DNA of 62,000 bases from Tubiluchus corallicola (taxonomy: Eukaryota; Priapulida; Priapulimorpha; Priapulimorphida; Tubiluchidae): NCBI GenBank assembly GCA_030141605.1, contig JAQGDQ010000214.1, positions 230,001 to 292,000 of the forward strand, read 5' to 3'. This document shows, in pieces, positions 1 through 25,599 of the stretch (position 1 is the stretch's first letter; the number at the start of each line of letters is the position of its first letter). Made by a program: the position numbers and the translations under genes. A model generated the notes under the pieces. It was given only the letters and a program-made list of their open reading frames with translations, was not told the origin of the DNA and ran no database searches.

Positions 1-43
1 GAATATATAAACAAACAAAGAAAACAATGTCGCCTAATTAAGT

Positions 44-862
<819 letters not shown>

Positions 863-1893
863 TCAATTTTCAGGTTTAGATTGATTATAACACTTTTAGG
901 TCTCTCGTTATAATTACAAAGAACATGCAGAAATTTAATAATAAGAAATTATCATTAGATTAAATACTGCTAAATTTCTGCACGATCACTATTAAATTCC
1001 ACGATGTTCTTTATATTAACGTTTCTTTAGTTCTTGATTAAAAACTGCAACCACTTGCTAGCTGTATAGCTGACTGCATAAAATAGAATCATCTTCCATT
1101 CCTCTAAAACCTGGAATGCGTGCCTGCAGATTTGTTTGCTAAAACACCTTTCAGTTTTTGCAAAATCTTCAAAAGCTGCCAAGGCCGAGTTATCCTATAG
1201 GCTAGTATGGGTTGCAGCCTGGACTCCTCAAGCTGGGGTGGGGGACTCAAGATTTGACAGCATTTGCGAAAAAATCCTTTTTTTCACTACGACTGTGTGG
1301 AAAAATGTGATAATTTGATTTGCAATAAATAGTAAAATATGGGTATTTCTTAAAGAATAGTTTTTCTAGTTTATTTAAAGAATTTGCAATAAGTTTACTT
1401 CAAGTTATGTAAATGTCACTAAAATATACCACTAGCACAAAATATCCCTGACGGATGCGAGCGAGTTAAAGGGTAACTCTATGTGAGGGAGCCCCATAAT
1501 GCGCTTGCGAAGCAACTCAGTAAATAGGGGTGTTTAGCCGTAGTGCTGGTCTCGTTCTCGTTTTTGATTATGTAATAACTTTGTTGTATCAGTTTTAAAT
1601 ACGGTGACGTCACAATGGAGTTTGCGTGCATTTTATTTTTTGTAATTTCACTTTAATACTAACACTTCGACCACAATGGAAATAAGATGTATATATCACG
1701 TTTTCTATGTATCGAAGAAAAAAAATAAATTTCTGTTCTATTCTCTTCTATTCTACTCCATATTATGAAAACAACGAATCCAATAAAATGGTAAATGGTA
1801 TTTTAAATGATTATCCAGGCTGTTGGGCAGAAAAATTTCAAAATGAACAACCCAATACTTCGCATTACGAATTAGTTTACTTCCCAAACAAAC
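863..1893. other. Non-coding stretch with a dispersed repeat and a CRE-like site
   Basis: No exon that I can support. If the minus-strand receptor gene continues to the left, this is part of its next intron. About 1475-1660 resembles 25205-25304 plus 25545-25600 (shared CAGTTTTAA and TC[AG]CAATGG-like blocks), so it is a dispersed repeat. It contains a palindromic TGACGTCA at 1605-1612. Confidence 0.5.
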
Positions 1894-13736
<11,843 letters not shown>

Positions 13737-13759
13737 GGCAACGGGTTTGTAATATAAAC
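13737..13759 (+). other. Serpin 5'UTR segment at the start of coding exon 1
   Basis: TTTTTTCTTGCAG precedes 13737, and the start context is AAACATGG. The first codon is therefore reached by splicing from an upstream non-coding exon. Confidence 0.7.
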
Positions 13760-16700
13760 ATGGCTGAATTGAAGGCTATGTCGTGTTTACCACAAGCTTC
13801 AACGGGGTTTCTTGTGAATCTCTATGATATCATCAGAACTGGCAAACAAGGTACGATTTGTAATGTGTACTAATGTGCATTATATTATATTATGATAATA
13901 GTATGTTTACTAATGTAAATATGCATCATATCATCGTAACCTATATACACCATCTGCTCAAGATCTCAGCACACTAAACAACAATAATGAGGCCCACTGA
14001 GAGAGAGATTTCCAGTTGGTGCACTGTATCATGGCCCAAGGGTGCATAAGAACCCATGGGATCAAAAACTGCCAAGTTGGTGTAAGATTTTCGTTGAAAG
14101 CTTTAATAGAATCAGCATAATAAATTGAATCAGAATGAGATTGCAAAACCTGTCATGATGTCACCATATCTCTGCATCACTCTCAGTTTTTTGTATTCAG
14201 AATAATATTAGGGCTTCAGATATAGTAGTTGGAATAATTGTACTGATTTCTAGTCTAGCATAAGAATTTACATTTTATGAGATGCTATGGCTTTAAATAA
14301 ATAAGAGTTAAAATGACGTCTTAGCAAGATTGTTCTACTTTGGTTTTATATTTCTAAATGACCTGACCAATTTTCTTTAAGCCTGTAAATGCAATAACAG
14401 TCAGGATGACCAGGTTGTCCTTTAGTCATTCTAGGTTGACAAAGATGATATTTTTAGCACTGGAATAATGCTACACTCTCTTTCAACTAGGTATGCTTCC
14501 ATTGTCCCTTATTTAAAGATATGCCAAACATATGTCAATACATGGCTTACATCATTGGTATTGCTGATTACGATGACATTCTTTCTGATCCTGGTATTTA
14601 GTAGTTCTCTTAAATTCCATAATATCTTGTTCTGACTACATTCCACTTCTGTTTCTGCATCATCAGAGTTCAGAATTCGATAGCCTGACTGACATTTGGT
14701 AAAGATATAATTTAGCATAAACGTCATTTAAAAAGTTAGGCCAGTCTTTAAAATGTTCTTCCTCCGCTTTAATAGAAACCTGTTTTTGAACAAAATGCAA
14801 GAGTTGAGATTTTAATGTCTAACTCCATGCTAGTCTAAAGTTGCGTGTCAAAAACTTCTCCAATACTCAAGTTTCTGTAAGCCATAATTTTTGTCAAATC
14901 TAACAAGGCAATTCTGCTGAAATTCATCTCTCTGTTATATTTCGTTTATCTTGTTTTATCATGTTGTATTTCTGTTTAACGTTTTTGATAATGGCTTTAT
15001 TTATCAACTAGGAAAGAAGCAAAAAAGGTAAATAACTATTTTAAATTAATGCATTAAGTCAGGTGAATTTATTTTTTTATAGGTGAGAACTTGTTTTTTT
15101 CCCCTGTCAGCATCCAGATGGCACTGGCCATGACTCTGCTTGGAGCTCGAGGACAAACAGGACAACAGCTGCGATCAGCTTTACAGATGGCCAGTATTGA
15201 TGAAGATGTACTGCATGCTGACTTTCGAAAATATCTTGATAGCATTCGCTCAAAGAATGCTAAATGTACCTTGTCAATGGTCAACAAACATTTTGTGCAG
15301 AATGGATATGGGTAACTTATGTTTGCAATATGCATGGTTAAAGGACTCTTTGATATTGATTTGCATAGTTAAAATTGTAAGTTTAATTATACTTAAAACC
15401 GTGCTTCGAAGTGGCCATTGGTTTAGTACTTTTGAATTAATGTGTGAAAGTAAATTGTTTATCTTTAACTACAATATCTAAAGCAAGCTTTAGTATTTTT
15501 GAAGCAAACTTGTTATTACTCATTTGCAATGTGTATGAAATCATAAAATGTGTAATCCTTTTTCTACCATTTTTGTACAGCCTTGTTGAAAAGTTTCAAG
15601 AAATTTCCCGCAAAATGTACGATGCTGAAGCAAAAAATCTGGATTTTAGCTCTAATACAGAGGCTAGCCGAAACGAAATAAATAACTGGGTAGCTCAAAA
15701 CACAGGAAACATGATAGAGGTAACAAACCAGGGATAAAGCTTAATAATATTGTGTCCAATGAGCTTAGTGCGCTGACGGGCTAATAATAATAATGCAAAC
15801 ATGTCAGCTCTCAGGGTCAGTAATGATATGGTAATGGGTTAAGGGTGAGCATTGAATGTTCGTATTCAATTTGCATGATTTCTTTTATTTCCATCTCTAT
15901 TCGAACCTATAATTTAGCACTTCAACTACATACATTTTTATGATTGAAACATTCGAAACAGCATGCAGTTAGCACTTTTTACTTGCGATTTAGTTGCATT
16001 TTTACTGTAGAATAAAATCAAATAATGTGTATGATCTTCGTGAGACTGCTTTTTATTAGTAAGTTGAACAATTTTTTTTAACATCTTTAAAACTGAATTC
16101 GAGTTCAATTTGAATTCGCAAATTTCAAAATTTGATTTGATCCAGGTTTGAATGTCACAAATTTGATTCGAGTCAAATTTGCTGTCTGATAGAAAGCCTT
16201 TAACACCCCTAATAATGGTGTACACACTGTAACACACCCTGCACCTGCGCAATGTAGCTTCAAAGTAGAAACTTGGCCAATCTTCTTTATGCTTTGATCA
16301 TTTGTGGTACTTTTAAGCATACCATAATTCAGAACTAAATATACTGAATTATTTTTTTATTACAAGCACTTAAAGATGTAATGTACAAAGCAGTTCAATA
16401 CCTTTAACTTTATAATCAAAAAACCACTGTATCAGTTTCTTTCCTACAGGTCTGTTTAATCATTACCTATTTGGCTTTTTGTAAATGTGAAATTAGTGCA
16501 TTATTTATTGTATCAGTTTCTTTTCTACTGGTCTGCTTATTCATTACCTATTTTGCTTCTGTTAAATACATGATTAGTGCATAATGTTTTATACTCTAGG
16601 CTCTGCTTATATAAACTGCTTGTACATTTGTAAAAACTTACCACTGATAATGACATCAGTAACTCTGTCAAAACGTTTGACGTCATTTACTAAATTAAAA

Positions 16701-19700
16701 GTTATAATAAGTTGTGGTGTTTTAACTATGCTGAATTATGTTTAAGTTACAACACTATGACCAATGTATGCTGGATAGCAGTAGCAGAAGTCTAAAATTG
16801 CAGCCTGATTGCCGACATAACGACATCTTGTGGAAAAACAATCGTGCGCTGCTTGCTTGAACTCGTGCTTTGACCCTCTGGCTTCCCATTATTATGTAGT
16901 ATAGATAATAGCGCCTTGACAGCTACCAGTATACTCAGCTACAAGCCGCCATGCTTATTCAAGTTTTCAGGTTTCTGTAAAAATATCAAATGCCTATCTG
17001 CTTTCAATTTTTGTGCATCAGCGTTAATTTTTAATGAGTTAATGATAATGCTTGACTGAATAACAACACACACAGTTGACATAAAAATGTTGCTTTGGTA
17101 ATACGATAGTGTATTTTTATGGTGCAAATGAAGTACTTCGCAACAAAATATATATTTTTTCAAACATGAAAAATTTTTCATATGGAAAGTTGTATTGTTG
17201 AGTACCATCACAGTGAGGCATCTTTAAAGTCCCACTGCATCCATATTTGACTATCCAAACCTTTTTTAAAATTTTTGCAGTTTAATCTCAGATGTTTTTG
17301 TGAGTGGTTTCTTATTTTTAGCAAGTAATGATAATTTGTGTTAACAAATCAGTTTTGTTAAGCAAATATGTTGTTTAGCAGCATGGTATTGAAGTCATAT
17401 TAAAGTGAGATCAGAAAACTTTCACTGGCTCAGTTTTAAACTAATGCTATGAATTATCAGCTAACTCACGTGTTTTCCATGGTTGTAGCTACAAAACATA
17501 AGCCATTTTCCCTTGAAATTTAGGCTAATGAAGGTGCCAATAGTTGCAGTAGTTAAATCACTTGTTGGCAACTTACATTGAGTATTTATATCTGTTTTCA
17601 CTGTGCAAGCAACCAACCACTATTCAAACGCTGTATGGTCATATTTATGTTTACTAATATGTAACTTTGAGTGCATGCAATGTATACAAGTCTAAATGTA
17701 AATAATGTTATTTATTGTTATTTACAGGAGCTCATCAAACCAGGTGTGCTAACATCTCTAACCCGCCTCGTCTTGGTTAACGCGTGCTATTTTAAAGGAG
17801 AATGGAAAGCTAAGTTTAACAAGATGCTGACTAAGCCAGAACCATTTAGTATTAGTACAACAAAGAAAGAAAATGTCATCATGATGAAAAGAAAGGGCAA
17901 ATATATGGTGGGTCACAATCCCACGTTGAAATTCTTGTTTTTGGAAATACCATATAAGGGTGATGACCTTAGCATGTTTGTCATACTACCTGAAGAAGTT
18001 GATGGCCTGGAGAAGGTAAGTAGCAAAATATTTTGAAATTGTAATGCGGTTAGATTTCAGCAATACATTAAAAGTTCTGTCAATTCTAACAATATATGAT
18101 AGTTTTTATGTTTTTAGGAAATTTCAAAAAAAATCATTCTAAATTTAAAGTGTCGCAATTATTTTGTGCAAGCTTTTGGTAAATGCGTACTTGCTTAGCA
18201 AAATCGTCCATAAGTCGGCAATTAAGTTTTCCTAGATGTTAACGTATCCTGAATCTCCATTTCACGAGGATCATTTTGATATCAAACTCATCAATGTATG
18301 TTATTTCTACGTTGAGATAATCCACATAGGAATTCAGGTGCAGGCTATGCACTGAAAACCATAATTTTGAGAAAATTGCTGTTAAAGTTAGCCATTGTTT
18401 TTTGTTGCGTTTCTACAAAACACTTAGCAACCACACAAATGTTAGTTGCTACGGACTTTGCAAGAACACACACATTGAAGTTATGTTAAAATCCAGTATA
18501 TATGGCTCTACCTGGTGAAGATTTGGGCTTGGCAAGAGAAAAAACCCAAAGCAAAATGACTGCTTCTGGAGCAATTATCAGAGTTTGAAAATAGGAGTTT
18601 TTTGCAATTGCAGTACTAGTTTCTAGACCCAAAACTGGGTAAGGAGTTATAAACTTAAATTTGTTGTTTTGTTGGACTTTTTTTTGATAATTGATGTTAG
18701 AATACACAGTCCAATATATTTAGCATTTTTTTATAAAAAACAAAAAATTGACATTTGACCAAATTTTTGGTATATTCTACTTTGAAGCATCATAACATAG
18801 TTTTAACCATGCCGACTTATGAAAGGATTTGGTTTGCAGGCACACAACTAATGATGTAATTAGGGGAGATTATGAAATATTTTAAAATCCGTTATTTTTT
18901 TTGCAGGTTGAAAAATCTCTTACTGTAGACATTCTCAGTTCAATGGAAAAAGATGTTCATCCAGAGCCTAACGTTTCCCTGTGGTTACCCCAATTTTTTG
19001 TGCGCATGAATGTCAGTCTTGTTGACACTTTGAAGAAAATGGGTGTGACTGACTTGTTCAGGTATGCCTTCTCCTTTAACTTGTTACTGCCATTTAAAAC
19101 AAGATTGATAAGCAAGTAACTTGATTTCAAAAGTATATGAACAATGACTGTTATGAAATAAAGATGATACAGTTAATGCTTGCTTTAATGAAACATTTTT
19201 AAACGTTCACAAACCTTAACAATCTAAAAGCATTGAATTGTATTCTAAGAGCAAAAATCACTATTGCTTGACTCATACATCAAATACTTTATGAATTCCA
19301 TTGATTACAATTATACATCATTTGTTTATTAAAAGCAATGAGTAACTTTATCTCTCACATTCTCTCGTTCCCAGCTACTCTCTACTCTGACTACCTATTA
19401 AGAATTCCACAATATGTAGCCACCTACTCATATTTGTTTGCTACACTAAATCACTAATAAATAGCAACCTTACTACTATTTTACATTGTACTTGTGTTTA
19501 TCAGCTGTGTAAACAGTATATTTTCGATATTTTGATAAACCATTTCTATTTTAGTGCAAAAGACTGTGATCTGAGTGGACTGACAGATAAAAATGATCTG
19601 TATGTAAGCGAAGCTATACATGAAGCCTATGTTAAAGTAGACGAAGAAGGTACTGAAGCTGCTGCAGCTACTGGAGTGGTTGCAAACCTGCGCTCTATGC

Positions 19701-20828
19701 CACTACCTTTTGATTTCAAGGTTTGATTTTTACCTTTAGTTACATTTATCTCTCGTACATTAATACTTGTATCCAATTTTATCCATGATTGGTTCAAGCA
19801 CTTAAATGTATGCTTGCACAGCAAAATCATCCATTAAGTTTTTCTAGTTATTCACATAGTCTGAATCTCCATTTCATAAGGATCATTCTAATACCAAGCT
19901 TTTCTCTCTATGTTATTTCTAAGCAGAGATAATCCACATTGAAGTTGAGGTTCAGCTACGCACTGAAAAACATAATCTTGAGAAAATTGCTGTTAAAGTT
20001 AGCCATTGATTTTTGTCGTGTTTCAACAAAACACTTGGTAACCGTACAGATATTGCTTGCTACGGACAATGCAAGAACAAATTGTAGTTATGTTTAAATC
20101 CAGTAAATGACTCTTCCTGACATTGTACCTGTCAACAATGAAGATCTGGGCTTGGCAACAGAAAAAACTGAAACAAAATGACTGCTTTCAGAAGCTACTA
20201 TCGGAGTTAAAAAATGTGAGTTTATTTATAATTCCAGTACTTGTTTCTAGACAGAAAAGTCACTAAGGGGTTATAAAATTAAATTTTTAGTATTTTTTGA
20301 ACACTTTCTTGATAATCTATAGAATATAAAAGTCCAATATATTTAGCATCGGCTTTTATGAAATATTAAAAATTGACATTTGACCAAAATTTTGGGTCAT
20401 TCTACTTTAAACCATCATAACGTAGTTTTAAATATGCCGACTTATGGATGGTTTTGGTTTGCAAGCACACATTTTTTGTTTTGTTTTATTCATACAAATG
20501 CTTATACATAGTTTCTAAACGTCGCTAGTGAATCAGTGGCTCATCATAAGGGGATATTCTCGATAATGAGCCAGGCTCCAGTACTGCCACATATACCATG
20601 TTGAGTAGACCCTGCTGTGGAACGTTGTATCCTGGTTTTGCAGTGAGGCAAAGTGTATAAAAAATGTAAGCGTTTTTGCGCTGCATATTTTGATTTATTT
20701 TACTTATTTTCTGTACATTTTAACAGGTGGATCATCCGTTCCTGTTTTACATAAAGGATAAGACAAACAACCTGATTCTGTTCTTTGGAAGATTTGTGAA
20801 GCCAGCAGCACCAGTTGCCTCATGCTGA
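13760..20828 (+). CDS. Serpin, clade B-like, inhibitory type (complete, seven coding exons)
   Basis: Exons 13760-13850, 15083-15311, 15581-15719, 17728-18015, 18907-19061, 19555-19720 and 20727-20828. All borders are GT-AG with phases 1,2,0,0,2,0. They give 1170 nt, or 389 residues, a full-length serpin. Landmarks are [13 protein letters not shown] (about 34-46), [13 protein letters not shown] (breach/shutter region), hinge [10 protein letters not shown] (331-340) and the serpin signature around VDHPFLFYI. Counting from hinge Gly P15 (333) puts P1-P1' at Arg347-Ser348, which predicts inhibition of trypsin-like proteases by covalent trapping. The N-terminus is polar with no signal peptide, as in clade B intracellular serpins, and no KDEL-like tail is seen. 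The first coding exon has 23 nt of 5'UTR after an acceptor at 13736, so an upstream untranslated exon exists. Confidence 0.95.
16428..16589. repeat. 81-bp direct tandem duplication in serpin intron 3
   Basis: The units at 16428 and 16509 share TGTATCAGTTTCTTT, then GGTCTG(T/C)TTA, then TCATTACCTATTT, then ATTAGTGCAT, with scattered mismatches. The rest of this 2-kb intron (15720-17727) shows nothing further. Confidence 0.75.
18184..18846 (+). mobile_element. TIR transposon family A, copy 1 (serpin intron 4)
   Basis: A 663-bp element. Its left end reads TGCGTACTTGC, then AAAATCGTCCATAAGTCGGC. Its right end is the inverted counterpart GCCGACTTAT, then GGTTTGCAGGCACACA, giving terminal inverted repeats of about 35 bp. 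There is no coding capacity. It is collinear with copies 2 and 3. Target-site duplication was not resolved. Confidence 0.82.
19807..20471 (+). mobile_element. TIR transposon family A, copy 2 (serpin intron 6)
   Basis: A 665-bp element in the same orientation as copy 1 and similar along its whole length, for example GAGAAAATTGCTGTTAAAGT and GCAAAATGACTGCTT-like blocks. It ends in GCCGACTTATGGATGG and TTTGCAAGCACACA, the inverted partner of TGTATGCTTGCA at its left end. Confidence 0.82.
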
Positions 20829-21293
20829 GAGCTTTTTATCAAACTGTTTTCAAGCAGTATCAGTAAACTGTTCTAAATTTATACTAATTTAATTAAACAA
20901 ACTAACTGCTGCATATAATCTTCAAGCTGTGATTGTACATGTATCCATAACAAATGCAATTTTCGAATTTAAGCCTCTACAGCATCTATTGTTCATGCTG
21001 TGATTGTAGCTATAAAATACTTGGGAATAGTGTTTGTAATACAGTAGTATAATTCAGTGTAAAATATTAAAGTGGGCAGTATAGCAAAGTCATTTTAGGG
21101 TGCTTGCTGTCTCAATGTTCAGTAACATTCAATTTATAATAAATTAACAGGGCAAAGTTACAGATTTAGTCAGTTTAAGAGAATAGTTCCACAAGCTTTA
21201 AATTATTGTCAACTATTCTGCAGTCCTTATCTTAGTGCAGAAACTGTCAACAGGTGGCAGCACCGTGCAAACAATTTACCACGGAACAATAAA
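20829..21293 (+). promoter_or_regulatory. Serpin 3'UTR and candidate poly(A) signal
   Basis: After the stop at 20826-20828 there is non-coding A/T-rich sequence. AATAAA occurs in AACAATAAAGTCC at about 21288-21293. A weaker AATAAA lies near 21140 (TATAATAAATTAAC). Either could end the transcript. Confidence 0.45.
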
Positions 21294-21944
21294 GTCCATT
21301 CTCGTCGAAAAAGACTAAAAGCAAATACAGTAATTAATAAAAATATAAAGATGCTTTCAAATCATTTATTTTTGTAATTTTAAAGGATCGTCTGTGCTTA
21401 CAGACTAGTACGCTCCTAGCACTGTGATAAAAGATCATTATAAATATAGTATACGTACTGCATGCGACTAAATGTTTCATGATGTGGCATGATATCTTTT
21501 TTATCTGATGTTAGTTCACCAGTTAATAGAAACTATTTTTGTGATTACTGATCTGCGTCGTAATGTGATAATTATTACCATTTATAGCAAAACAATGTAT
21601 TAAATATTTTAAGAAATGTTAAACATTCAATTAGCTTAATTTCTCTCATTTTAATTAATGTTTAGGCATTACACCAATAAAAAATTTGATCTTTGCCATA
21701 TTTTTTTTTATATTTTGTATTAGTATATTTTTTAAACCTTTTCTGTGTTAATTACATCATTTAAACTGGCAAAATTAAATCTTTTTGTACTACTTGACTT
21801 ACATGCAGGGAAACTTATTTTTGCTAAATTATCTAGTATAATTTAATAACTGATTGATTGTGGTTGATTGATATATGTACCTGTAAGTAAGCCTGTGATA
21901 AAACTACAAATTGGCTGCACTATAGCCTCAATTTGTGAAAACCC
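21294..21944. other. Intergenic, nothing recognised
   Basis: A/T-rich sequence downstream of the serpin. I see no exon, inverted repeat or array. Confidence 0.4.
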
Positions 21945-22535
21945 CAGCAACACAACAACAACAGCAGCTACAATAAGCAAAGCCATGGCAACAGCAATAC
22001 AACTACTACAATAAGCAACGCTATGGCAACAGCAACACAACAACAATAACCAAAACTGCGGTACAGCGACAACTATGTGCAACAACAACAGCAACGTGTA
22101 ACAACAATCATGAGCAACGTGCAACAACAACAACAACAATAATAATAACAATAACAACAAAGACAAGAACAAGAACAACAACAACAACAGCTAATACTGC
22201 TACTACTACTACTACAGCTACAACAGTGACGACAATGGCAGCAACTGTGATAATGACAACAACAACATGTATGAAGCTGCTACTGGTAATGATGAGGACG
22301 GTGTTGATTTCGGTGATGATGATTATGGCGACGTTGACGATGATACTGCTTATGATTGTGATGATGCTGATGATGATTGTCATAATATTGATACTAACGA
22401 TCATGCTGGTAGCAAATGTAACAACAATGACAACAGCTAAAACATCAGCAGCAGCAGCAGCAACATCTAGGAAAACAACAGCAATAGCAACAGCACCACC
22501 AACAACAGCAACAACAACAATTACATAGACTTGAT
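21945..22535. repeat. Cryptically simple CAA/CAG/GAT-rich region
   Basis: Irregular trinucleotide-biased DNA that includes a duplicated unit ACAATAAGCAA(A/C)GC(C/T)ATGGC near 21975 and 22010. Long open frames on both strands (poly-Val/Ile and Thr/Met-rich) follow from composition. The rest of 22536-25200 contains a CRE-like TGACGTCA near 22777 and a pentanucleotide array, but no supportable gene. Confidence 0.7.
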
Positions 22536-23512
22536 AGTTATTTTTCAACTAAGGATGCACTCCTGAGTGTCTATCTGTCGTTATTTTGCACACATCATTT
22601 AATCTCACCAATAGACCTTGAGACTTTTGATTCACTTGTTGTGGCATTTTATTCAGAAATTGTCACTGACGCTATAAACCCTGGCAGGGACACAAATTGC
22701 AATTTGCACTACCTTGGTTGTCCAGGGCCGGCGCAGGTTTCTGTTTGCTTTATTCACCAGTTGGTTTTAACGGGTATGACGTCACAGGAAGTCTAAGAAT
22801 CGGACTCGCCCTGAGGGACCACTTTTGCAGTATAAAGAGCACATGCTGCCAATTATTAGTGACGTTTGTCATGAATAATAAACGGGGATTTTGCTTTGTA
22901 CGCGCGTATTCTCCCGTATGCAGTGATAGATATAATCCTATAATATCTCATCCTTGGGCTTTGGCTAACCTGGTTTTGAACTCGCTTGCAGTACTTTTGT
23001 TGCTATGTAAAAACTATAGCAATTATTATAAAATAGTTTTTATATTTTTAGCATTAATATTAGTGACCTTTCATCTGCTTTAAATCATTCATTTTTATTA
23101 ACGTTTAAACACAGATTTACTGACTGACATTTTACAAATTGATCTTTGCTTTATGTCTTATTTTACAAAGTGTTTTATAATTTGTCTAATTAGCATTTTT
23201 GCCTAATTTTGTTTAATTTTTGTTTTTATTATAATTAATTTTGCAAAGAACTTTAATCTGTTTAATTTAGTACTTTATTAGTACCTTATCTAAATTTTGC
23301 TTTCGATCAGTATCCATATTTACAAAGTATTTTATGATTAGCTGTTTTAGTACTTTAGTCGGTTTTTAGTTTTGTTTAATTTTAAGGTATTCTGTTCTAT
23401 TTTATATTTTAATTAATACTAACATGCCATGGACAATTATGGAAATATTGCGTATACAATTTAATGTGCTCTGTGTAAAAAATTCTATTCTTTTCAATTC
23501 AATTCAATTCTG

Positions 23513-23558
23513 TTCTATTCTATTCTATTCTATTCTATTCTATTCTATTCTATTCTAT
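23513..23558. repeat. (TTCTA)n pentanucleotide array
   Basis: About nine TTCTA units, preceded by degenerate TTCAA units from 23492. Confidence 0.9.
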
Positions 23559-24534
23559 GGTAATGTGGAGCAAATTATATCCAATTTTTCATGTAGTCGT
23601 TATTGACGGACCATTTTACGTTCCTTGCCGATCAGAAACTCCTCGTCTTCCTACATCTACAGTTTTATGTCATGTGCATTTTGCTAAGTTCACATAATTT
23701 TCAGTTGCCTAATATCAATTTGCACTTCTCCATACGAGTTTAAGTCAATTAGAAATTTTTTATACCCGAGTTACCCAAAGTGTGCGCTGTGTTCGCTGTA
23801 CACTGAAGTTACATCGCGCGTCAAGCTGCTACGTCAACTATGTATAGCTGAGGTTACAAATTATTGCACCGAAAAACACGTATTTCTCAGCAGACATATA
23901 AACACTTTTCTGATAGTAGATGATCATTCTAGTGTAAGCCTACGAATCTGCATTTTTCATATTTTTCATGAAAGGAAATCTCGAAATTTCTCCATGCCGA
24001 AAAAGGAAGTGTCCGAAATCCTGGCATTTTGTATCATGGTGAGACAATTGCCGACTCGAAGTTGACCCTGAATTGTTCTGACAAAAGTGGCTCAGCCCCA
24101 CCCCCTGCAAAAATCGGCCCCTATGCTTTTGGTAGCAATATGGTATATAATGTGTGTGGCAAAGTATGCATACTCACACTATATAATTATCCGGAAAAGG
24201 GAGAGTTCAGCACGTTTAGTCACCATTAATCCATGCTCGCCATCATCATCGTCATTATCACATGATTACTGTCGTCGTCATTTACGTTATTATAAATTCT
24301 GAGGTTGGTTTTTCCCAGAATAAGTGCATGTCTAATGAAATCAGTTCAAATTACTGTTCATGTTAATGATCATAGTATTTTCTCATGCGAATGGAAGTGT
24401 ACTCACTGCTTAATTAGTATATTGAAAGCATGCACACATCACAGGCGGTCCAGTGAGCGCAATGGTTCGATTCGTTAGTAATTAATTGAAGCATAAAGGT
24501 AAAGAATACCTGCGAAAATCGATCCGAGCTTAGG

Positions 24535-24640
24535 ATCTCATTAGGAGGTGACCTGCGGCTGGGCGGCTGCCGCTCTGGCATCCGAGACCTGAATTTGAGC
24601 CCCCAAGCGTCAGGTAACTTGCGCGATGCCTCAAGTCACA
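24535..24640 (+). mobile_element. Possible tRNA-derived SINE head
   Basis: A GC-rich block whose GGTGACCTGCGGCTGGGCGG and ACCTGAATTTGAGCC resemble polymerase III box A and box B in order and spacing. The cloverleaf cannot be completed convincingly. It is different from the SINE at 27.8 and 32.4 kb. Confidence 0.25.
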
Positions 24641-25303
24641 AAAAAATTTGAACGAGTTTTTTTGAAATAATAGAACTTGGTAGGGTGTTACCTGGAGCGA
24701 CCGAGTACCTCCTCCTGTTGCTGATTGAGCATTTACGGGCAGATGTTCGTATTGAAGTTAAAAAAGAATTAAGTTGTCGCGAGAATAGCTTGAGTTTTTT
24801 GATAGCTTAGAAAAATGTGAAAGCTGGAAATGTGAATATTTGAATCATATCGAAATACAATAATGCCAGAGAAAAATAGTGCAAAGCAGCACAAAACTCC
24901 CTTTTGATTGATTGTGGCAGTCACCCTCACTGATGTCATGGTAAATAGGCCTACTGCTAGAGCTGATTCCAGTGCAGCATAAGCGACAAATGTAACACAA
25001 TTTCTAGCTAATATTGTGCATTATTTTTAGGATAAGGCATATGCATCAGTTTCTGTTATTGTTAGGTTAGCGTTTTTGTGATAACTTAAGAGTTTCGATT
25101 ATGTTAGTTGTTGTTTTTTGCTCGGAATTCATAATCTCTGTTGACAGATTGTGGCACTATTGCTTAGCAAGAATTTATATTTTTGGGTTATTTACTCATC
25201 TAGTAACTCTATCAAAGAGATCTGCTTTGCTGTGATGCCGGTTTCGTTCTCGTTACTGTTCATTAATATGTTTTCAGCCAGTTTTAATATTGCGAGGTCA
25301 TAA

Positions 25304-25543
25304 TGGTGCGTTCAGACGTAGAGACTTCTCTCGCAACTTTGTCTCTCTGACAGTAAATTTACACGTGTGAACGCCTTGGCAACTTTTCTCGCAACTCATT
25401 GCACAAGTTAACTCTCAGCAGCTCTCGCCGAGTTTGCAATAAGCTGCGAGAGAAGTTGCCAAGCCGTTCACACGTGCAACTTTACTCTCAGAGAGAAGTT
25501 GCGTAATAAGGTGCGAGAGAAGCCTCTACGTCTGAACGCGCCG
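25304..25543. mobile_element. Hairpin MITE with ~100-bp inverted arms
   Basis: The left arm starts GGTGCGTTCAGACGTAGAG. The right arm ends CTCTACGTCTGAACGCGCC, its near-exact complement. Pairing continues inward through CTTCTCTCGCAAC-type blocks and ACACGTGTGAACG / CGTTCACACGTG to a short loop around 25410-25425. The insertion interrupts a dispersed repeat whose uninterrupted relative is at about 1535-1650. It is non-autonomous, with no coding sequence. Confidence 0.88.
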
Positions 25544-25599
25544 TGATTGAGTGAGTCTGCATTCTAAATTTTTGCAAAAAAGCATATTCGTGTATACGG

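Noticed and set aside
22108-22548. 146-codon Val/Ile-rich minus-strand frame, membrane-like
   Set aside because: It overlaps cryptically simple CAA/GAT DNA. The opposite strand is equally open and no family motif is present.
24029-24302. Two overlapping plus-strand ORFs with SAPPPAKIG
   Set aside because: No domain or consistent splice structure. Probably an old repeat.
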